From assembly GCA_037954235.1 (NCBI GenBank), contig JBBMOA010000001.1:16815480-16879479 (forward strand): a stretch of 64,000 bases of DNA, in the 5' to 3' direction. Below are positions 48,900 to 59,214 of this stretch, one piece after another. How positions within the stretch are numbered: position 1 is the first letter of the stretch; every line of letters starts with the position of its first letter. Source of the stretch: Aulostomus chinensis. Its lineage: Eukaryota; Chordata; Actinopteri; Syngnathiformes; Aulostomidae. A model generated the notes under the pieces. The model had not been told where the DNA came from, did not search any database, and saw only the letters and a program-made list of their open reading frames with translations. Made by a program: the position numbers and the translations under genes.

Positions 48900-48972
48900 C
48901 GCCCAACGTGTGGCTTGAACCCACGACCCTGAGATTAAGAGTCTCATGCTCTACCGACTGAGCTAGTCAGGC
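48900..48972 (-). tRNA. tRNA-Lys(CUU), possibly decaying
   Basis: 73 nt, minus strand. Acceptor GCCTGAC/GTTGGGC pairs with two G-U wobbles, A box TAGCTCAGTCGGTAGAGC intact, anticodon loop ACTCTTAAT region gives CUU, discriminator G. The T-stem has a G-A mismatch (GTGGG against CACAC), and no T4 terminator follows. It could still function, but the mismatch suggests early decay. Confidence 0.8.
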
Positions 48973-49722
48973 AACATCTGAGTAGCTTCAATAGCCTGAA
49001 CTGATCAGAGTGAGAGACGCTACAAGCTCTCCATCAGACTCACAGTCACATGAGCCATCACATGATTGATGAATGACCACAAACACCTTCATCTTTGACA
49101 AAGAAGTCAAATAAAAGGTGAACCACAGATGAGACACCAGTGGTAAAAACACTAAAGTGCTGTCAAGGAGAAACAGGATACGAGCAAACACACACACAAG
49201 TTACAGAGAGAGAACTCTCCCAGAGGGAACCACTCAAAGGAGAACCATAGAGATCATCAGGCTGGATGACCTCATCAACATGAGACAGGTGGATAGGAAA
49301 CAAGCTCAGAGATGTCAGGAACATGAGATCCAAGTGGTGAGAGAGCAAGAACTGGTGAGGTTCCAGAACCAGGAGTGAGGTGAAGCCTGCATCACCTACT
49401 GGGAGCTTTTAGTCTAAGGTTCAACTTGGACTTGAATGATTTCTGCAGAGACAACGTGCAGGGAGGGAATTTGGAGATGAAGAACAAGTTCCTCTCAGGC
49501 TTTCATGGAGTTTTCAGGAGTCAAACAGACCCTCCTCTGATTGGTTGTCAGATGTGTTCTCATTGCACCACAGCCTCCAGGTTGAGGGTTCTGATCCTAG
49601 TCAGACACATTGACTCTGATGCTGCTGAGCCTGAAGGGAGGATGAAGAAAGGAGTGTCTGAGAGAGCTTCACCAGACAAACTGTCCAGTTGAACAACAAA
49701 CACTAGTCAGTAGGAATGTTGC
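48973..49722. other. no gene recognised
   Basis: Spacer with A-rich and GA-rich stretches. The ORFs of 60-90 codons around 49160-49690 show no domain. No known repeat was recognised. Confidence 0.35.
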
Positions 49723-49794
49723 TGCTGGGACCCTGATTCAAACCAGGGTTGCTGCAGCCACAACACAGAGGACTGACCACTGGAGGATCAGGGC
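49723..49794 (-). pseudogene. tRNA-His(GUG) relic
   Basis: 72 nt, minus strand. The anticodon arm CTGTG-TTGTGGC-TGCAG is clearly tRNA-His. The A box reads CTCCAGTGGTCAGT instead of the TATAGTGGTTAGT type, the B box is GGTTTGAATC, and the acceptor stem has several mismatches. Several changes are CG to TG/CA, typical of methylated CpG decay. Confidence 0.75.
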
Positions 49795-49939
49795 CTCCTG
49801 GAGGCTGAGGTTGGAGCTGCTCTGTCTTTGTCTCACTGAGAGATCAGAGACAATTGGAGTCCACAAAGAAATCATTGAGAAATCAAGGAGAGATCAAAGA
49901 AAGAATTCTAAGATTAAAAATAGAACTCTGAGATCAAAG

Positions 49940-50260
49940 GTTGAAGTTCCCCAAGGTTCAGTTTTAGCTCAGACCCTCTTTAATATCTCTGTACTGCCAC
50001 TTGTCGTCAGGAGACTCAGTATAAACCTCCACAGTCCTGCTGATGTCACTCAGCTGGACATCGCCGTGTCTCCTGGTGACTCAGGACCAGTTGATGTCCA
50101 TTAACCTGTCATGGAGGCAGAGAACAAAACTGAGGTCTTAATTAAAGCTGGAGGCAGTGTTGTTAGGGCCTGAGCCTCCTTCTGTCCACTGCAGACAAGT
50201 AGCAGGAGTCGTCCTGAATCCAAGGATGTATTTTATGAGAGCGGTGGGACTTGTAGTTTA
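49940..50260 (+). mobile_element. LINE reverse-transcriptase fragment
   Basis: Reads VPQGSVLAQTLFNISVLPL, then SINLHSPADVTQLDIAVSP. This corresponds to the GVPQGSVLGP and YADDTQL motifs (RT domains 4-5) of L2/CR1-like LINEs. The catalytic YADD is replaced by SPADV, so it is dead. About 110 bp further on, gtcgtcctgaatccaagg fits the LGV.LDP.. motif that follows in such proteins, in another frame. Confidence 0.8.
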
Positions 50261-50539
50261 GGAGGTAGAAGCCTCAGTGTGACACCAAGTGAGAATCAGA
50301 GCTGAGCTTCTCAGAGCCCCTCCCCCGCTGCTCTCTGTCAGAGTGGAGAGGAGAGAGGATTTTTGGAGAGTTTGTTGTTTGAAAAAGGCTCATCAATCCC
50401 CAGATTGTGGTCAAAAGTTGAATGTAACATATTTTAGTAGGCATTTTTGTCAGGAATGTAGTGAAGTTATTTGTGAAGTGGAGAGAGTTACAGTGTAGAC
50501 GAGAGAAGCGTCAGTTTGAGGCTATGTGTGTCTGAGGAG

Positions 50540-51330
50540 ACAGCCTCCCATTGGTTTACATTGTAGGGTGAAAAGTGGGTCCTGGACTTTGTCATGACTC
50601 AAACAATTTGTAGTTGGTTTCTGTTGGTTTGGTTTGCTTGACTGGTTGTTGTTTGTTGACCTTGCAAATCCATATTTTGGGTTCTGGCTTGTTCTGCTTT
50701 TCATTTTGTGTTTGTATTAAAGTTCTGTTGCTGAAAAAATAAATCCAGGGTTTAGTGACTAAAAAAAGGTCCAGAGGCCCACAACTAAATATTCAAGCCA
50801 ATATTTCCATGGATAAGGAAGCCTAACAAGGTCACCAAGAGATGGAAACAACTTGGAGGATAGAAAACTGTTTTAGTTTATTTGACAGCTGATTGAAGAC
50901 GTGGGTCAAAACTGACCGTTACCATGGAGATGGGAACAGAAAGCTGACACAAGAGGAAGGTTCCAGCTCTAAAAAAGGAGTTTGATCAAAATCTTGAACT
51001 GCCAGTAGAAATATCCTTTTGTATGTTGACCTTTGTTGACAGAAGTCACTTTAGTTTGGCAGTGAAAAGAACGGCTGCTAGCTTGACAAAGAACTGCACA
51101 AACCAGGTTCAAGCTGGACTTTGGACCCTGGTATCTGCAACGACTCCATCAACTCCTAATCTAGCAGCTCTGCTGGGTCCAACTATTTTACAGAACATTT
51201 GACAGACCTGTGGAGCAGTGAGGACACACATGAGTGGACCTTTGCTATCTGGGTGTCCTCCAGTCACGTGACTGAAGTCATCCATTCATGTCAGTGATGT
51301 CACTTGGCAGGACTCTCATTGCCGTCTCAT
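50540..51330 (+). repeat. duplicated element end, direct partner at 59337-60540
   Basis: Collinear with 59337-60540: ggtttgcttgactggttgtt, aaatccatattttgggttct, attttgtgtttgtattaaag, gtccagaggcccacaacta, tggaaacaacttggaggata, caggttcaagctggactttg, gcaacgactccatcaactcc and tgactgaagtcatcc. An inverted piece lies at 45346-45690. The ttgtattaaag motif near 50713 is a weak poly(A)-signal-like site. This is possibly the 3' part of the piggyBac-related element at 45.7-46.3 kb. Confidence 0.85.
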
Positions 51331-52384
51331 TCCAGAAAAGAATCCAGACTCCACCTGTGGCTCCATGATAACTGATGGACCTCTGGTTGGAGGCTGGACG
51401 ATGATGTTTGGACTGGAAGGAAAACTCCTTGTCCAAATTCCATGGTGTTCAAGTTTAAAGTCCCACAATAAGAAGTAGCTGAATCTGACAGGTGGAGGTT
51501 TGGAACTACAAGATGGTGATGTTTTCTTGACTTGATGCTCTGACTGTCAGGGTGGATGACAGCTTCTTCTGTTGCTGCATCTGAGTGGCTAGGATTGGAG
51601 GTTTTACCTCCCAATGTTGTTTGGTTCCAGGGGAAATTTTAAAATTCCAGTCCCCAACCTGGGCTGTTCTGAAACTCTTCTCCTGAATCACTCCTGAGCT
51701 GCAGCAAGAACAAATACCAGTGCCAACCAGATCAACTTCATGGCTGCTAACAGCCTCAGACACTTGATTTCCATCAATCTGGAGCCAAGAAGGCCCTCAC
51801 CTGTGGTTCTCCTCCAGGAGGGTCCAGGTTCTGCCATTGTGGCTCCTGGTGCCACTGCCAGAGAGCCTCAGCTGCACACTGCAACATTTCAACAGGAGAT
51901 TGACATTCCTTCAAATGTCCTGACATCTGATTCCAATGGTTCTGTTCCATGTTTATATTTCAAATAAATCACACAATGAAAGCTGCCTCAGCTGGTTTAA
52001 GAGAGAGAACAAGCTAAGAGGTCTGAAACCAGTAAAATATGCTTTTCTGTGTGCAAACTAGTGAGGGGCATGGAAGGATATTTTACCACCAATACAGAAC
52101 CCAGACTTTAGTCATGTGATGAGATGGCGACTCTGATTATGAAGTTAATGGACAAAATGTGACTTGAAAGAAAACACATTAAAAAATACTAACTAAACTA
52201 AATAAATGAATAAAGAAGCAGCACAAATAACGTTTTCTTCTGCACAAATTTACTGGAATTAGACTGTATTTTTGGTCAATGAGTAGATGAAAGAGTGTCA
52301 CATATATTTTATATACATGTGATACATGAACATGGCTTTGGACAAAAGCTCAGTGAAACTGTAGGATTGTAGAATTATTTAAAC
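51331..52384. other. no gene recognised
   Basis: 51640-51705 (gggctgttctgaaactcttc, tcctga) resembles 57935-57990, another duplicated scrap. A 75-codon ORF at 51740-51967 (MAANSLRHLISINLEPRR...) has no recognisable domain. 52100-52384 is AT-rich. Confidence 0.35.
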
Positions 52385-52590
52385 GTTCCAAGTGGACTAT
52401 TTCAGGTTTCTAGAAGACGCTTCAGCTCTCATCCAAGAGGTGTCTTCAGTTTTCTTCACTGATGGGAGGATTTATGGCTCTAAGGGGGCGGGACCTTCTC
52501 CAGAGGTGATTGACACATGTGAGCTCTGGGTGTCAGAGTTGTTTTGGTCAGGATGTGAAAGGGAAGTTGACTCAACTGGTATCTGTGTCA
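52385..52590 (-). mobile_element. Penelope-like element 3' fragment
   Basis: Minus strand reads aaactgaagacacctcttgg, atgagagctgaagcgtcttc, the same conserved 3' segment as in the element at 39162-40389 (aactgaagaagcctctcgga, tgagaggtgaaacgtcttc). The adjoining ggcgggaccttctccagagg stretch fits other teleost copies. No coding part remains. Confidence 0.65.
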
Positions 52591-52651
52591 GTTGAAAGCC
52601 TCACAGTTCAGAGTCTTTCCATAATCTAGGAGTAGAAACCAAAGTCTCCTG

Positions 52652-52733
52652 CGATACGGATGGGATTGGAACCCACGCCTGCAGAGCACAATAGATTAGC
52701 AGTCCATCGCCTTAACCACTCGGCCACCTCATC
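52652..52733 (-). tRNA. tRNA-Ser(GCU), possibly decaying
   Basis: 82 nt, minus strand. A box TGGCCGAGTGGTTAAGG intact, anticodon loop CTGCTAA with anticodon GCU, class II long variable arm. The acceptor GATGAGG/CCGTATC has one A-G mismatch, the anticodon stem has a GATGG/CTATT change, and the T loop reads TTCCAAT instead of TTCGAAT, which weakens the B box. No T4 terminator follows. Recently functional or newly dead. Confidence 0.8.
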
Positions 52734-52794
52734 TGCTAACAGCAACCCTGACCTTTGAAACAGCTGAACTCTTTGGAGCCCATTTGTCAGAAAT

Positions 52795-52925
52795 GGACCC
52801 AGCAGGAGCCACTGAACACAACTCTGACATCATCAGGCTTCTTCCCAGCAGCTTGGTGCTCCAGAGGGAAGAATCCAGACCATCGCTACATCATCAGAGT
52901 GAACACCAGCTGATGCTGACCAGTT
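52795..52925 (-). repeat. duplicated block, inverted partner of 41007-41131
   Basis: tggacccagcaggagccact, gaacacaactctgacatcat, caggcttcttcccagcagct, accatcgctacatcatcaga and gtgaacaccagctgatg all match the reverse complement of 41007-41131 in order. Confidence 0.85.
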
Positions 52926-53089
52926 TAGGTCAAGGAGGTGAAGCCCACATCAAGGAAACAAGCCTCCTATCACTGTCCTGTGCTGAGTTTCTTTAAAAAA
53001 TGTGAGACAACCTCAAGAGTTTCTGTTTCCTGTGTTGGACTTTGGCTCAGAGAATCAGAGCCAATCAGAAGCTTGTTGGTCTTGGATGC

Positions 53090-53215
53090 TGGTCATCAGG
53101 GGCAATGAGGGGCTCAGTGTCTTGCTCAAGGACACTTCAACATGGTCACCAGCTGAAGTGAGAACTGAACCAGCAACTCTGCTAGACGGCCACTCTGCCT
53201 CCAGGCCGTGCTCCC
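53090..53215 (+). mobile_element. SINE-like repeat fragment
   Basis: ggggctcagtgtcttgctca, aggacacttcaacatggtca and the following gaactgaaccagcaac ... gacggcca match the 242-bp insertion at 47049-47290 in the same orientation, with about one difference in five or six bases. Confidence 0.6.
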
Positions 53216-53429
53216 CTAACCTGAATCATCATGATGTCATTATTTGTTGCTTTAATTCACCAAATGTGTGACGTGGTGAGTTTGTCAGGAGTTTAAAGAC
53301 CAAAGTTGTGAACACACAGAGAAGTAAACCTGTCAAAGCTGCTTCACTTGATGAGTGAAACTGAGGAACTGATAGAAGAGCAACAAAGAAAATGGAGTCA
53401 GAAGGTCGTCTTCTTCACTGCTCAGTCAC

Positions 53430-53480
<51 letters not shown>
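53430..53480 (+). repeat. (CA)n microsatellite, about 25 units
   Basis: Pure CA dinucleotides apart from one interruption near its start. The antisense and sense ORFs through it are artefacts. Confidence 0.97.
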
Positions 53481-53481
<1 letters not shown>

Positions 53482-53576
53482 TAGTTTGTCTTTGAGACAG
53501 GACAAAAAATATTTGACTGTGCCGACATGAACTTTCATTGTCTAATTTCAGTCTCCTACAAATGTGTGTGAATGTG

Positions 53577-53658
53577 GTCGTTGTGGCCGAGTGGTGAAGG
53601 CGATGGAATAGAAATCCATTGGGGTCTCTCTGCTCAGGCTGGAGTCCTGCCAACAATG
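53577..53658 (+). pseudogene. tRNA-Ser(AGA) relic, full length
   Basis: 82 nt. A box TGGCCGAGTGGTGAAGG and anticodon loop ATAGAAA (anticodon AGA) are recognisable, with a class II variable arm. The T loop is CTGGAGT instead of TTCGAAT, which destroys the B box, and the acceptor has a C-A mismatch. A T5 run follows at 53689-53693. Its inverted, half-deleted copy is at 38717-38771. Confidence 0.8.
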
Positions 53659-53689
53659 TTAAACTGTTGACAATTTAAATTTGACTCAT

Positions 53690-53810
53690 TTTTCCTCCAC
53701 ACTGTCCTTCATCACAGCATTTAACATCAGGACTGCTCCCAGATCAGCTCCATGACCTCATCCCTGCACCAGAGTACCGCCCAAGTTCATCAAAAACGGC
53801 CAAGAATAAA
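53690..53810 (-). repeat. duplicated block, inverted partner of 38218-38395
   Basis: cctccacactgtccttcatc, acagcatttaacatcaggac, tgctcccagatcagctccat, gacctcatccctgcaccaga and gtaccgcccaagttcatcaa are the reverse complement of 38240-38365, with few differences. Confidence 0.88.
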
Positions 53811-54126
53811 TATATAATATGTATATAATGTGAACACACCTGTACAGGTGCGTTAACGTGCTTAATAATAGAGAATGAGTGAAGGGTGCGTTCAGAGTGG
53901 AGTGCAGTACCACAGTCAGGCCAGCAGGTGGGGCTTTCGTTGGTGCTGTCTACCTAATTGCGGTATCTGTGCTCTGCCAGCAGAGGTTGTGCTTCACCAC
54001 CAATCTTCTAGGGTGTCTGAGTGGTGCCGCCATGTTTAGGTTGTAGCAGGAGGCTGTAGCTGTAGGTCGTAGCAGGAGGACGTAGGTTGGTACTTGACAA
54101 TTTGGATGTAGCGAAAGTCACGTGAT

Positions 54127-54487
54127 GAATGGAGGGCTGAGTTGGAGCAGAGGGGGGCAGGATCCTGGGGGTGGACTGTCTTTAGGGGGCTGAGGTGTCT
54201 GGTGGTCTTGGTGGACCCTCTGCATCTCAAGCTGAGACCACAGAGTCCTGTGTTCTTGAGTCATTGTCTATAGTCTCTGTTGTTGGATGTTGTTGTTATT
54301 TAGAGGTTGAGGGAGAGGTGATCAGGTGGTCCACATGATGGTGGAGGTGATGAACTGTGAGTCCATCATGGCTCCACTCTCACCCCCATTGTAGTGTTCT
54401 TGGTTCACTCTGCCATGGCCCCATGTTGAAGGGTGACTGTCTCATTCAGGTTCAACCCTTTGTTAGACTCTATTAAGTCACTGACTC
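54127..54487. repeat. tRNA-Glu block lacking the tRNA
   Basis: Direct duplicate of 44386-44820. Where the other copy has ttgttggagagctcagtgtgg, the tRNA-Glu and tgagttattt, this copy reads ttgttggatgttgttgttattt, so about 90 bp including the whole tRNA are replaced by a few bases. Confidence 0.9.
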
Positions 54488-54709
54488 CTGCAAGGACAAA
54501 CTCTGTAAAATATATCCATGGTGAGGCCTCACTCAGGAACTAGAACACCAAAGATGAACTGCACTTCATCCGTCAAGCTCAGTTGTGTTGGTGTTCTATG
54601 AAGTACTGCCTTCAGAAAGGCACCAAGGATGTCCTGTTGGTCCTCACTGTCCAGGTAGACAGGCTCAGGAAGAGGATCACACAACGAAAATACAGTACAA
54701 ATAAATACA
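54488..54709. other. short spacer, unrecognised minus-strand ORF
   Basis: A 62-codon ORF on the minus strand (54717-54529; ...YLDSEDQQDILGAFLKAVLH) has a protein-like composition but no family I can name. It could be a transposon scrap. Confidence 0.3.
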
Positions 54710-54895
54710 TCCATCAATCCATTGTCTTCCGCTCATTCCTACACATTAAGGGTCACGGGGGGGTGGAGCCTATCCCAGCGTCAACGGGCTGAACCCTGAA
54801 CAGGTCGCCAGTCCATCGGTGGGCCAACATAGAGAAACGAACAACTATTCACACTCACATTCATACCTACGGTCAATTTAGAGTAGTCAAAGTAC
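54710..54895 (+). mobile_element. teleost interspersed repeat, 3' end-like, second copy
   Basis: ccattgtcttccgctcattc, taagggtcacgggggggtgg, agcctatcccagcgtcaacg and gaacaggtcgccagtccatc match 37766-37880. It continues further, with ttcacactcacattcatacc and tacggtcaatttagagtag, the usual downstream part. Confidence 0.65.
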
Positions 54896-54956
54896 AAATA
54901 CATATTTATTTTTAAGAATCAATGTGTTACAAGTACGTTCAGGAAAAAACTAACCA

Positions 54957-55038
54957 AAATGTTCTTAAAAAAACAAAAAAAAATGTTCTTAAAAAAACAA
55001 AAAAAAATGTTCTTAAAAAAACAAAACAAAATGTTCTT
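54957..55038 (+). repeat. 24-bp A-rich minisatellite, 3.5 copies
   Basis: gttcttaaaaaaacaaaaaa units start at 54961, 54985, 55009 and 55033. Confidence 0.93.
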
Positions 55039-55251
55039 AGCAAAAACCTCTTCACCGTGTGTGTACCGCACATCTGTAAAGTGAGTGTGTGAGAGTGTGT
55101 GAGCGTAAGTGTGTAACAGTCAGTGAGCGTGACAAGAACTCCTGAAACGCTTCATCAAAGTGCTTTCAAATCTTGTTCAACTGCAACATCGTCCATTCAA
55201 ACCTGACCTCATCGGTTTGGCATTGTGAAGTTTGTCACTTCAAATCTTCAT

Positions 55252-55449
55252 TCAAGACAATTTCACCTTTAATGCGTGGACTTTGGGGGACAGTTGAAGT
55301 CCATCCAGATCCAAGAGAAGTTTTTGAAACACTTCAGAAGTGTAGCACAGTCGTGGGGGGCATGCAAGGTTGAGGGCACCCATCAGTCCCATTAGCAGTG
55401 CACAGGCCTGGGCAGCATTCCTGCATGTAGGCAAAGTCAGAGTAGTCAA
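55252..55449 (-). pseudogene. C-terminal fragment of a repetitive teleost protein family (SAMD3-like), tentative
   Basis: The minus strand encodes RNAAQACALLMGLMGALNLA, then YTSEVFQKLLLDLDGLQLSP and KVHALKVKL. The pattern LLMGL.YALNL.YP..L.YTFEV.QK.L..LDG.KLSPK...LK.KL ends many transposon-amplified fish proteins annotated as sterile-alpha-motif-like. An acceptor-like ctgcag precedes the segment at about 55422. The upstream part of such a protein was not found, so I treat it as a fragment. The family assignment is from memory. Confidence 0.45.
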
Positions 55450-55860
55450 AAAAGTACATCCAACTCTGTAGCGCCACCTAAGTAGAATACCAATGTTTGA
55501 GATCCTGCTTGTTCAGCATGAATGTTCCAGCAGTGGTCACCTACCTGTGTACTTTCCAATAGTCATCAGTCGCTCTTGGTGCCACCCCTGCTTGCGCCAG
55601 TGTCTCCAACAGTGTCTCAGCAGCGCCCGTGATCTTAGCAGGACTGATGAGCCTGTGGTTCAGGAACAGGTCCTTTCTAATTGTGCAGATGAGGTTTCTG
55701 TTCCAAAGCCTGCATTGTATGTTTTCATGCAAGAAGACACATCACCTCCAGCTGAGACCTGCCAGGTGGTCCTGCTTCATTCAACTCTGCTGCCTCTGCC
55801 ACTGCCCTGACTGGTGAGGCTGACAGCAGGTTCTCTCTCATCTAAACTCTCTGTTTACAA
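55450..55860. other. spacer, ORFs without recognised domains
   Basis: A 105-codon plus-strand ORF (55493-55810) and a 63-codon minus-strand ORF (55732-55541) overlap. Neither has a motif I can name. The region may belong to the LINE leader that precedes the SGNH-like segment at 55861. Confidence 0.3.
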
Positions 55861-55985
55861 TGGAGGCTGAAATCCTTGTGATTGGTGGTTCAATCATCAG
55901 GTCTGTTGAACTCCCAGGTGCCAAATTTGTGGACATTATTGAACGTCTCCAGGACTCATCGATCTCCACCCCTCCTGCAGGTTCT
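55861..55985 (+). mobile_element. LINE ORF1 SGNH/esterase-like segment, fragment
   Basis: Opens MEAEILVIGGSIIRSVELPG, then AKFVDIIERLQ. Pattern LVIGDSI.R.V..PGAK..DI.E.L is block I and following strand of the SGNH hydrolase-type domain found in ORF1 of fish LINEs. The catalytic GDS is here GGS. After about 40 codons it runs into another repeat. Probably a dead fragment. Confidence 0.5.
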
Positions 55986-56210
55986 CCCTGTCTCTGTGTG
56001 GGTTCTCTCTGGTACTCCAGCTTCCTCCCACAGTCCAAAGACATCAAGAGGGTAGTGGTTACCTGAACACTCTAAATGACTGTGAGTGTGAATGGTTGTC
56101 TGTCTGTGTGTGTTGGTCCTGGGATGGACTGGCGACCCATCAAGGGTGAACCCCCTCCTCACCTGATGTCAGCTGTGATAGGCTCCACCCCCACCAACCA
56201 TTGCAGACAA
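55975..56210 (-). mobile_element. teleost interspersed repeat, minus-strand copy
   Basis: agcttcctcccacagtccaa, gtgtgaatggttgtctgtct, gtcctgggatggactggcga and gtgataggctccacccc form the reverse complement of the same repeat class as 54710-54895, here with its 5' part included. Confidence 0.65.
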
Positions 56211-57334
56211 TCAGCATAGAAATGGAAATTTAGCTGCTATGTTGAATCACTAAAACCTTCTGAAGTCTACTTTTGCTTCAGTGGTAAAGTAGAATGTTAT
56301 TAACTCTCTCAATGGTTTGAATTCTGATTTCCACCTCTTTTTATCAGATCCACATTTCAAAACAACCAGGTTTATTTGGCTCCTTTCTTTGAGCAGAGGA
56401 CAGTTTTGATCCATCAACCTCTGGTTCTGGTCCCAGCTCTCTTCCTCTGCTCCTCTCTGCTCTACCATTTATTGAACAGGTCTTGATTTAGGAGAGCAGG
56501 ACTGAGACAAGAACAGGAATGTGAGAGTTGAAGGTTCACAATTTGGCTCTGAAGCCTCAGCAGGTAAAGATTCATCTCTTATTTCAGAGGTGATTTGAAG
56601 AATTCATTGTTGCTGAACTGTTGATGCTTCAGTCTCTGGACGTTCACTGGTGGAATGTTTGAGGGTCAGAGGTGAAAAGAGGACAAGTGCACCTGTTGTG
56701 TGTGATGGGGCACCAGCATGGAGGAAGTTGTCAAACATTTCCAGGAAATAGAGTGAAACTTCAAGTAAAGAATTAAAATGATTTAATTCTGTGTTTAACT
56801 CCCAGGCCTCTGGAATAAAACCCAAGGAACAACTGACCACCTCACCATGACTTCACACTGATAACCAGGAGGTAACCTGGTAGTCAGAGCAGCGGTGCTC
56901 AGGTCTGTGGACTCAGATGAGGGTTCTTCTTCTGGTCCTGGGTTTGAAGACATCAGCAGCCTTGTTGGAGTCAACTGGGATGTTCCTCTCAATAGACAGC
57001 AGCATTAAATCAGAGAGCCTGTCTGCTCCATGGCTCCTCCTGAGCTGGTCCTGGATCAGCTTCAGTTTGGAGAGTCTCCGTTACACTGGAGCAGAGGTCA
57101 CTGGCAGTGCTGCATATACTGGGAGGAGCCTGTGGCTCTGGGTACACTGTGCCCATGTTGTTGGCTTGAAGGCAGCTCAGCGTTACTGCACATTGTTGTT
57201 TTGGAGAGTTCAAGATGAGGAGAACACTTCAAGTTCAGGACATTTTCTTCCCAGAGTGATAAAAGCAGCCAACACCTCCAGCACAGAGAGGCTGGGAGAG
57301 ACCTGACACACCTCTCCAGAGACCTGGGACATGA
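56211..57334. other. no gene recognised
   Basis: Short overlapping ORFs only (the longest, 129 codons, is plus 56917-57306). 57270-57334 already belongs to the tRNA-Leu duplicated block (gggagagacctgacacacct). No domain, splice structure or known repeat was recognised in the remainder. Confidence 0.35.
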
Positions 57335-57416
57335 CAGCAGTGGTGGGATTTGAACCCACACCTCCTCAGAGACTGAAGCCTAAATCCAGCACCTTAGACC
57401 ACTCAGCCACACTACC
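57335..57416 (-). pseudogene. tRNA-Leu relic with UAG anticodon
   Basis: 82 nt, same length and layout as the tRNA-Leu(AAG) at 46780, of which it is a duplicate. Changes include A-box TGGCTGAGTGG (C to T), GGTGC for GGCGC, an anticodon loop TTTAGGC that turns AAG into UAG (still leucine), a G-U in the anticodon stem and a discriminator G instead of A. Leucine acceptance normally needs discriminator A, so it is probably non-functional. Confidence 0.8.
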
Positions 57417-57760
57417 TCACTGAGCTATTCACTGAGTTGGTCTGCTAAAGGCATGTTGAAGAGGAAGTAACAATGATTTCAAACTTATTCTGAAGGGGGA
57501 CCCCTTCCCTCCCATGGTCACAGGAAGTGACGACAGCACTGCTTGAAGAAGCCGGGGAAAAAATGGTAAAAGGACCCAATTTAAACAGAGCCTCTCTACC
57601 TCAGCAGCCATGCTAGCAAACCCCCTTTGTTTGGTTGTTGTTGTTTAGTGGCTGTGGATGAACACACAGGAGAAGTTGAGCATGAATCTGTGTTCCTGTT
57701 CACTTGAATACATGCAGGAGCAGCAGGTGGAAATACTACTGTTTATTGTTGTTCTGATTT
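57417..57760. repeat. tRNA-Leu block flank, second copy without SINE insertion
   Basis: Direct duplicate of 46862-47425, without the 242-bp insertion, and with small differences such as gatttcaaacttattctgaa for gatatcaaactgattctgaa. Confidence 0.88.
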
Positions 57761-59214
57761 CAGAACTGTTGACAAAACGGTGTCAGATTAAAGCATCTCC
57801 ACCTTCCAGATGCTGGTCTCCTTCTGGGGTCCTGACTGACCTCCATCTTGTGTTCTGGATCCACCTGAACCCAGCAGCTCCAGATCCCTGAACTCCTTAC
57901 AGGGATAGAAAATGGCTGCTGGATGGAAGTCCCCCAACTGTGGTTGTTCTGAAACTCTTCTCCTCAGTCACTCCTGAGTTGACACTGAGATGGAAACTCT
58001 GAGTATCAGGTTCAGAACAGCTGATCTGAGTTGGTCCAATCAGCTGTGAGTGTGTTCACCTTGAGTGTCACACGTGCACATCCACGACAAAATGACATCA
58101 TCAAAGGAGCCCCGATACCACGAGTCACCATGACAACCAAGAACAAAATAACAAGTTACTTTGAAACAAGACCTTCATATATTTATGATGATATCACCAA
58201 TATGAGCCTTCCCAGTCTGTCAGGTGGTAGAATTCAGTCAGCACCAATAACAGGAGAGTCAGAGTTTAGACATCAAAGACAGACATTAAAGTCTCTGATA
58301 AAACAAAAATATAGTGTAGTACACTGGAAAAGAATATTGCAATATATTAAATATGATGTTTCCATGGAGGGGCAGTTTAACATTTTTATTCTTGGATGCA
58401 TTTATATTTTAGAATCAGAAAGGCAGTGACAATGACATCATCAAGACAAAACGTGGTGTTACAAAGGTGAGGTGAGCAATTTTAACAATCAATCCAAAAT
58501 TTAGGCCTGAAGTTAGAAAATAATATTCGCTAGCCAGCAATGTTAGCTAGTTAATGTTAGCAAGCTGGCAATATTTAGCACCACCAACTAGTTAAACAAG
58601 GTCAACAGCTGTTATGATGATGGTCACATGATTTAACCTTCCTCCTGTGTGACTTGTTGGAGGTTTTAAATGCAGCAAAGAACCACATCAATTTGTTGAC
58701 TGCATCAAGGCTTTCTGACTTTGTCAAGAACCTCTAGTTCAACCAAATCAAACCAACAAATGTTGTTCACTGAATGATCAAATAGTGAGGGTCTGTCTGG
58801 ACCAGTTATCAAAATAAGATGATAAAGCAACAATCAGAGCCAAACCTGAAGTCAGAAGTGCACTGTCAGCAACACTGCCAGCAGCTCCTCTCCCAGTCAT
58901 GGGAGCTTCAGGGACTCTCATCAGCCTCGTTCTCCCATCGACCTGCACAACAACACAACAAACAAAGACGGCAGGTCCAGTGTGGTCCTGATAAGACCAC
59001 TGGACTGCAGGGTCCCAGTATCACTGGTGACAGTGGTTTTACCAGCTGGGACCTTGGACAAGAACTTCTCAGAGGAAACTCATCATGGTGGCACAGAGAA
59101 GAGAACTAGACCTGAGCTGCCTGCTGGAACCTAGCAGGTGAAGGACAGAGCTCCACCTCTTTGGAGACACCACCACTGTGGGCTCATGTTGGCAAAAGAA
59201 GTGGGTCAGTTTTT

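Noticed and set aside
53426..53656. ORFs through CA/TG tracts (53348, 53426, 59069, 59138, 59206, 63118)
   Set aside because: Dinucleotide repeats encode endless His-Thr or Cys-Val; these are artefacts.
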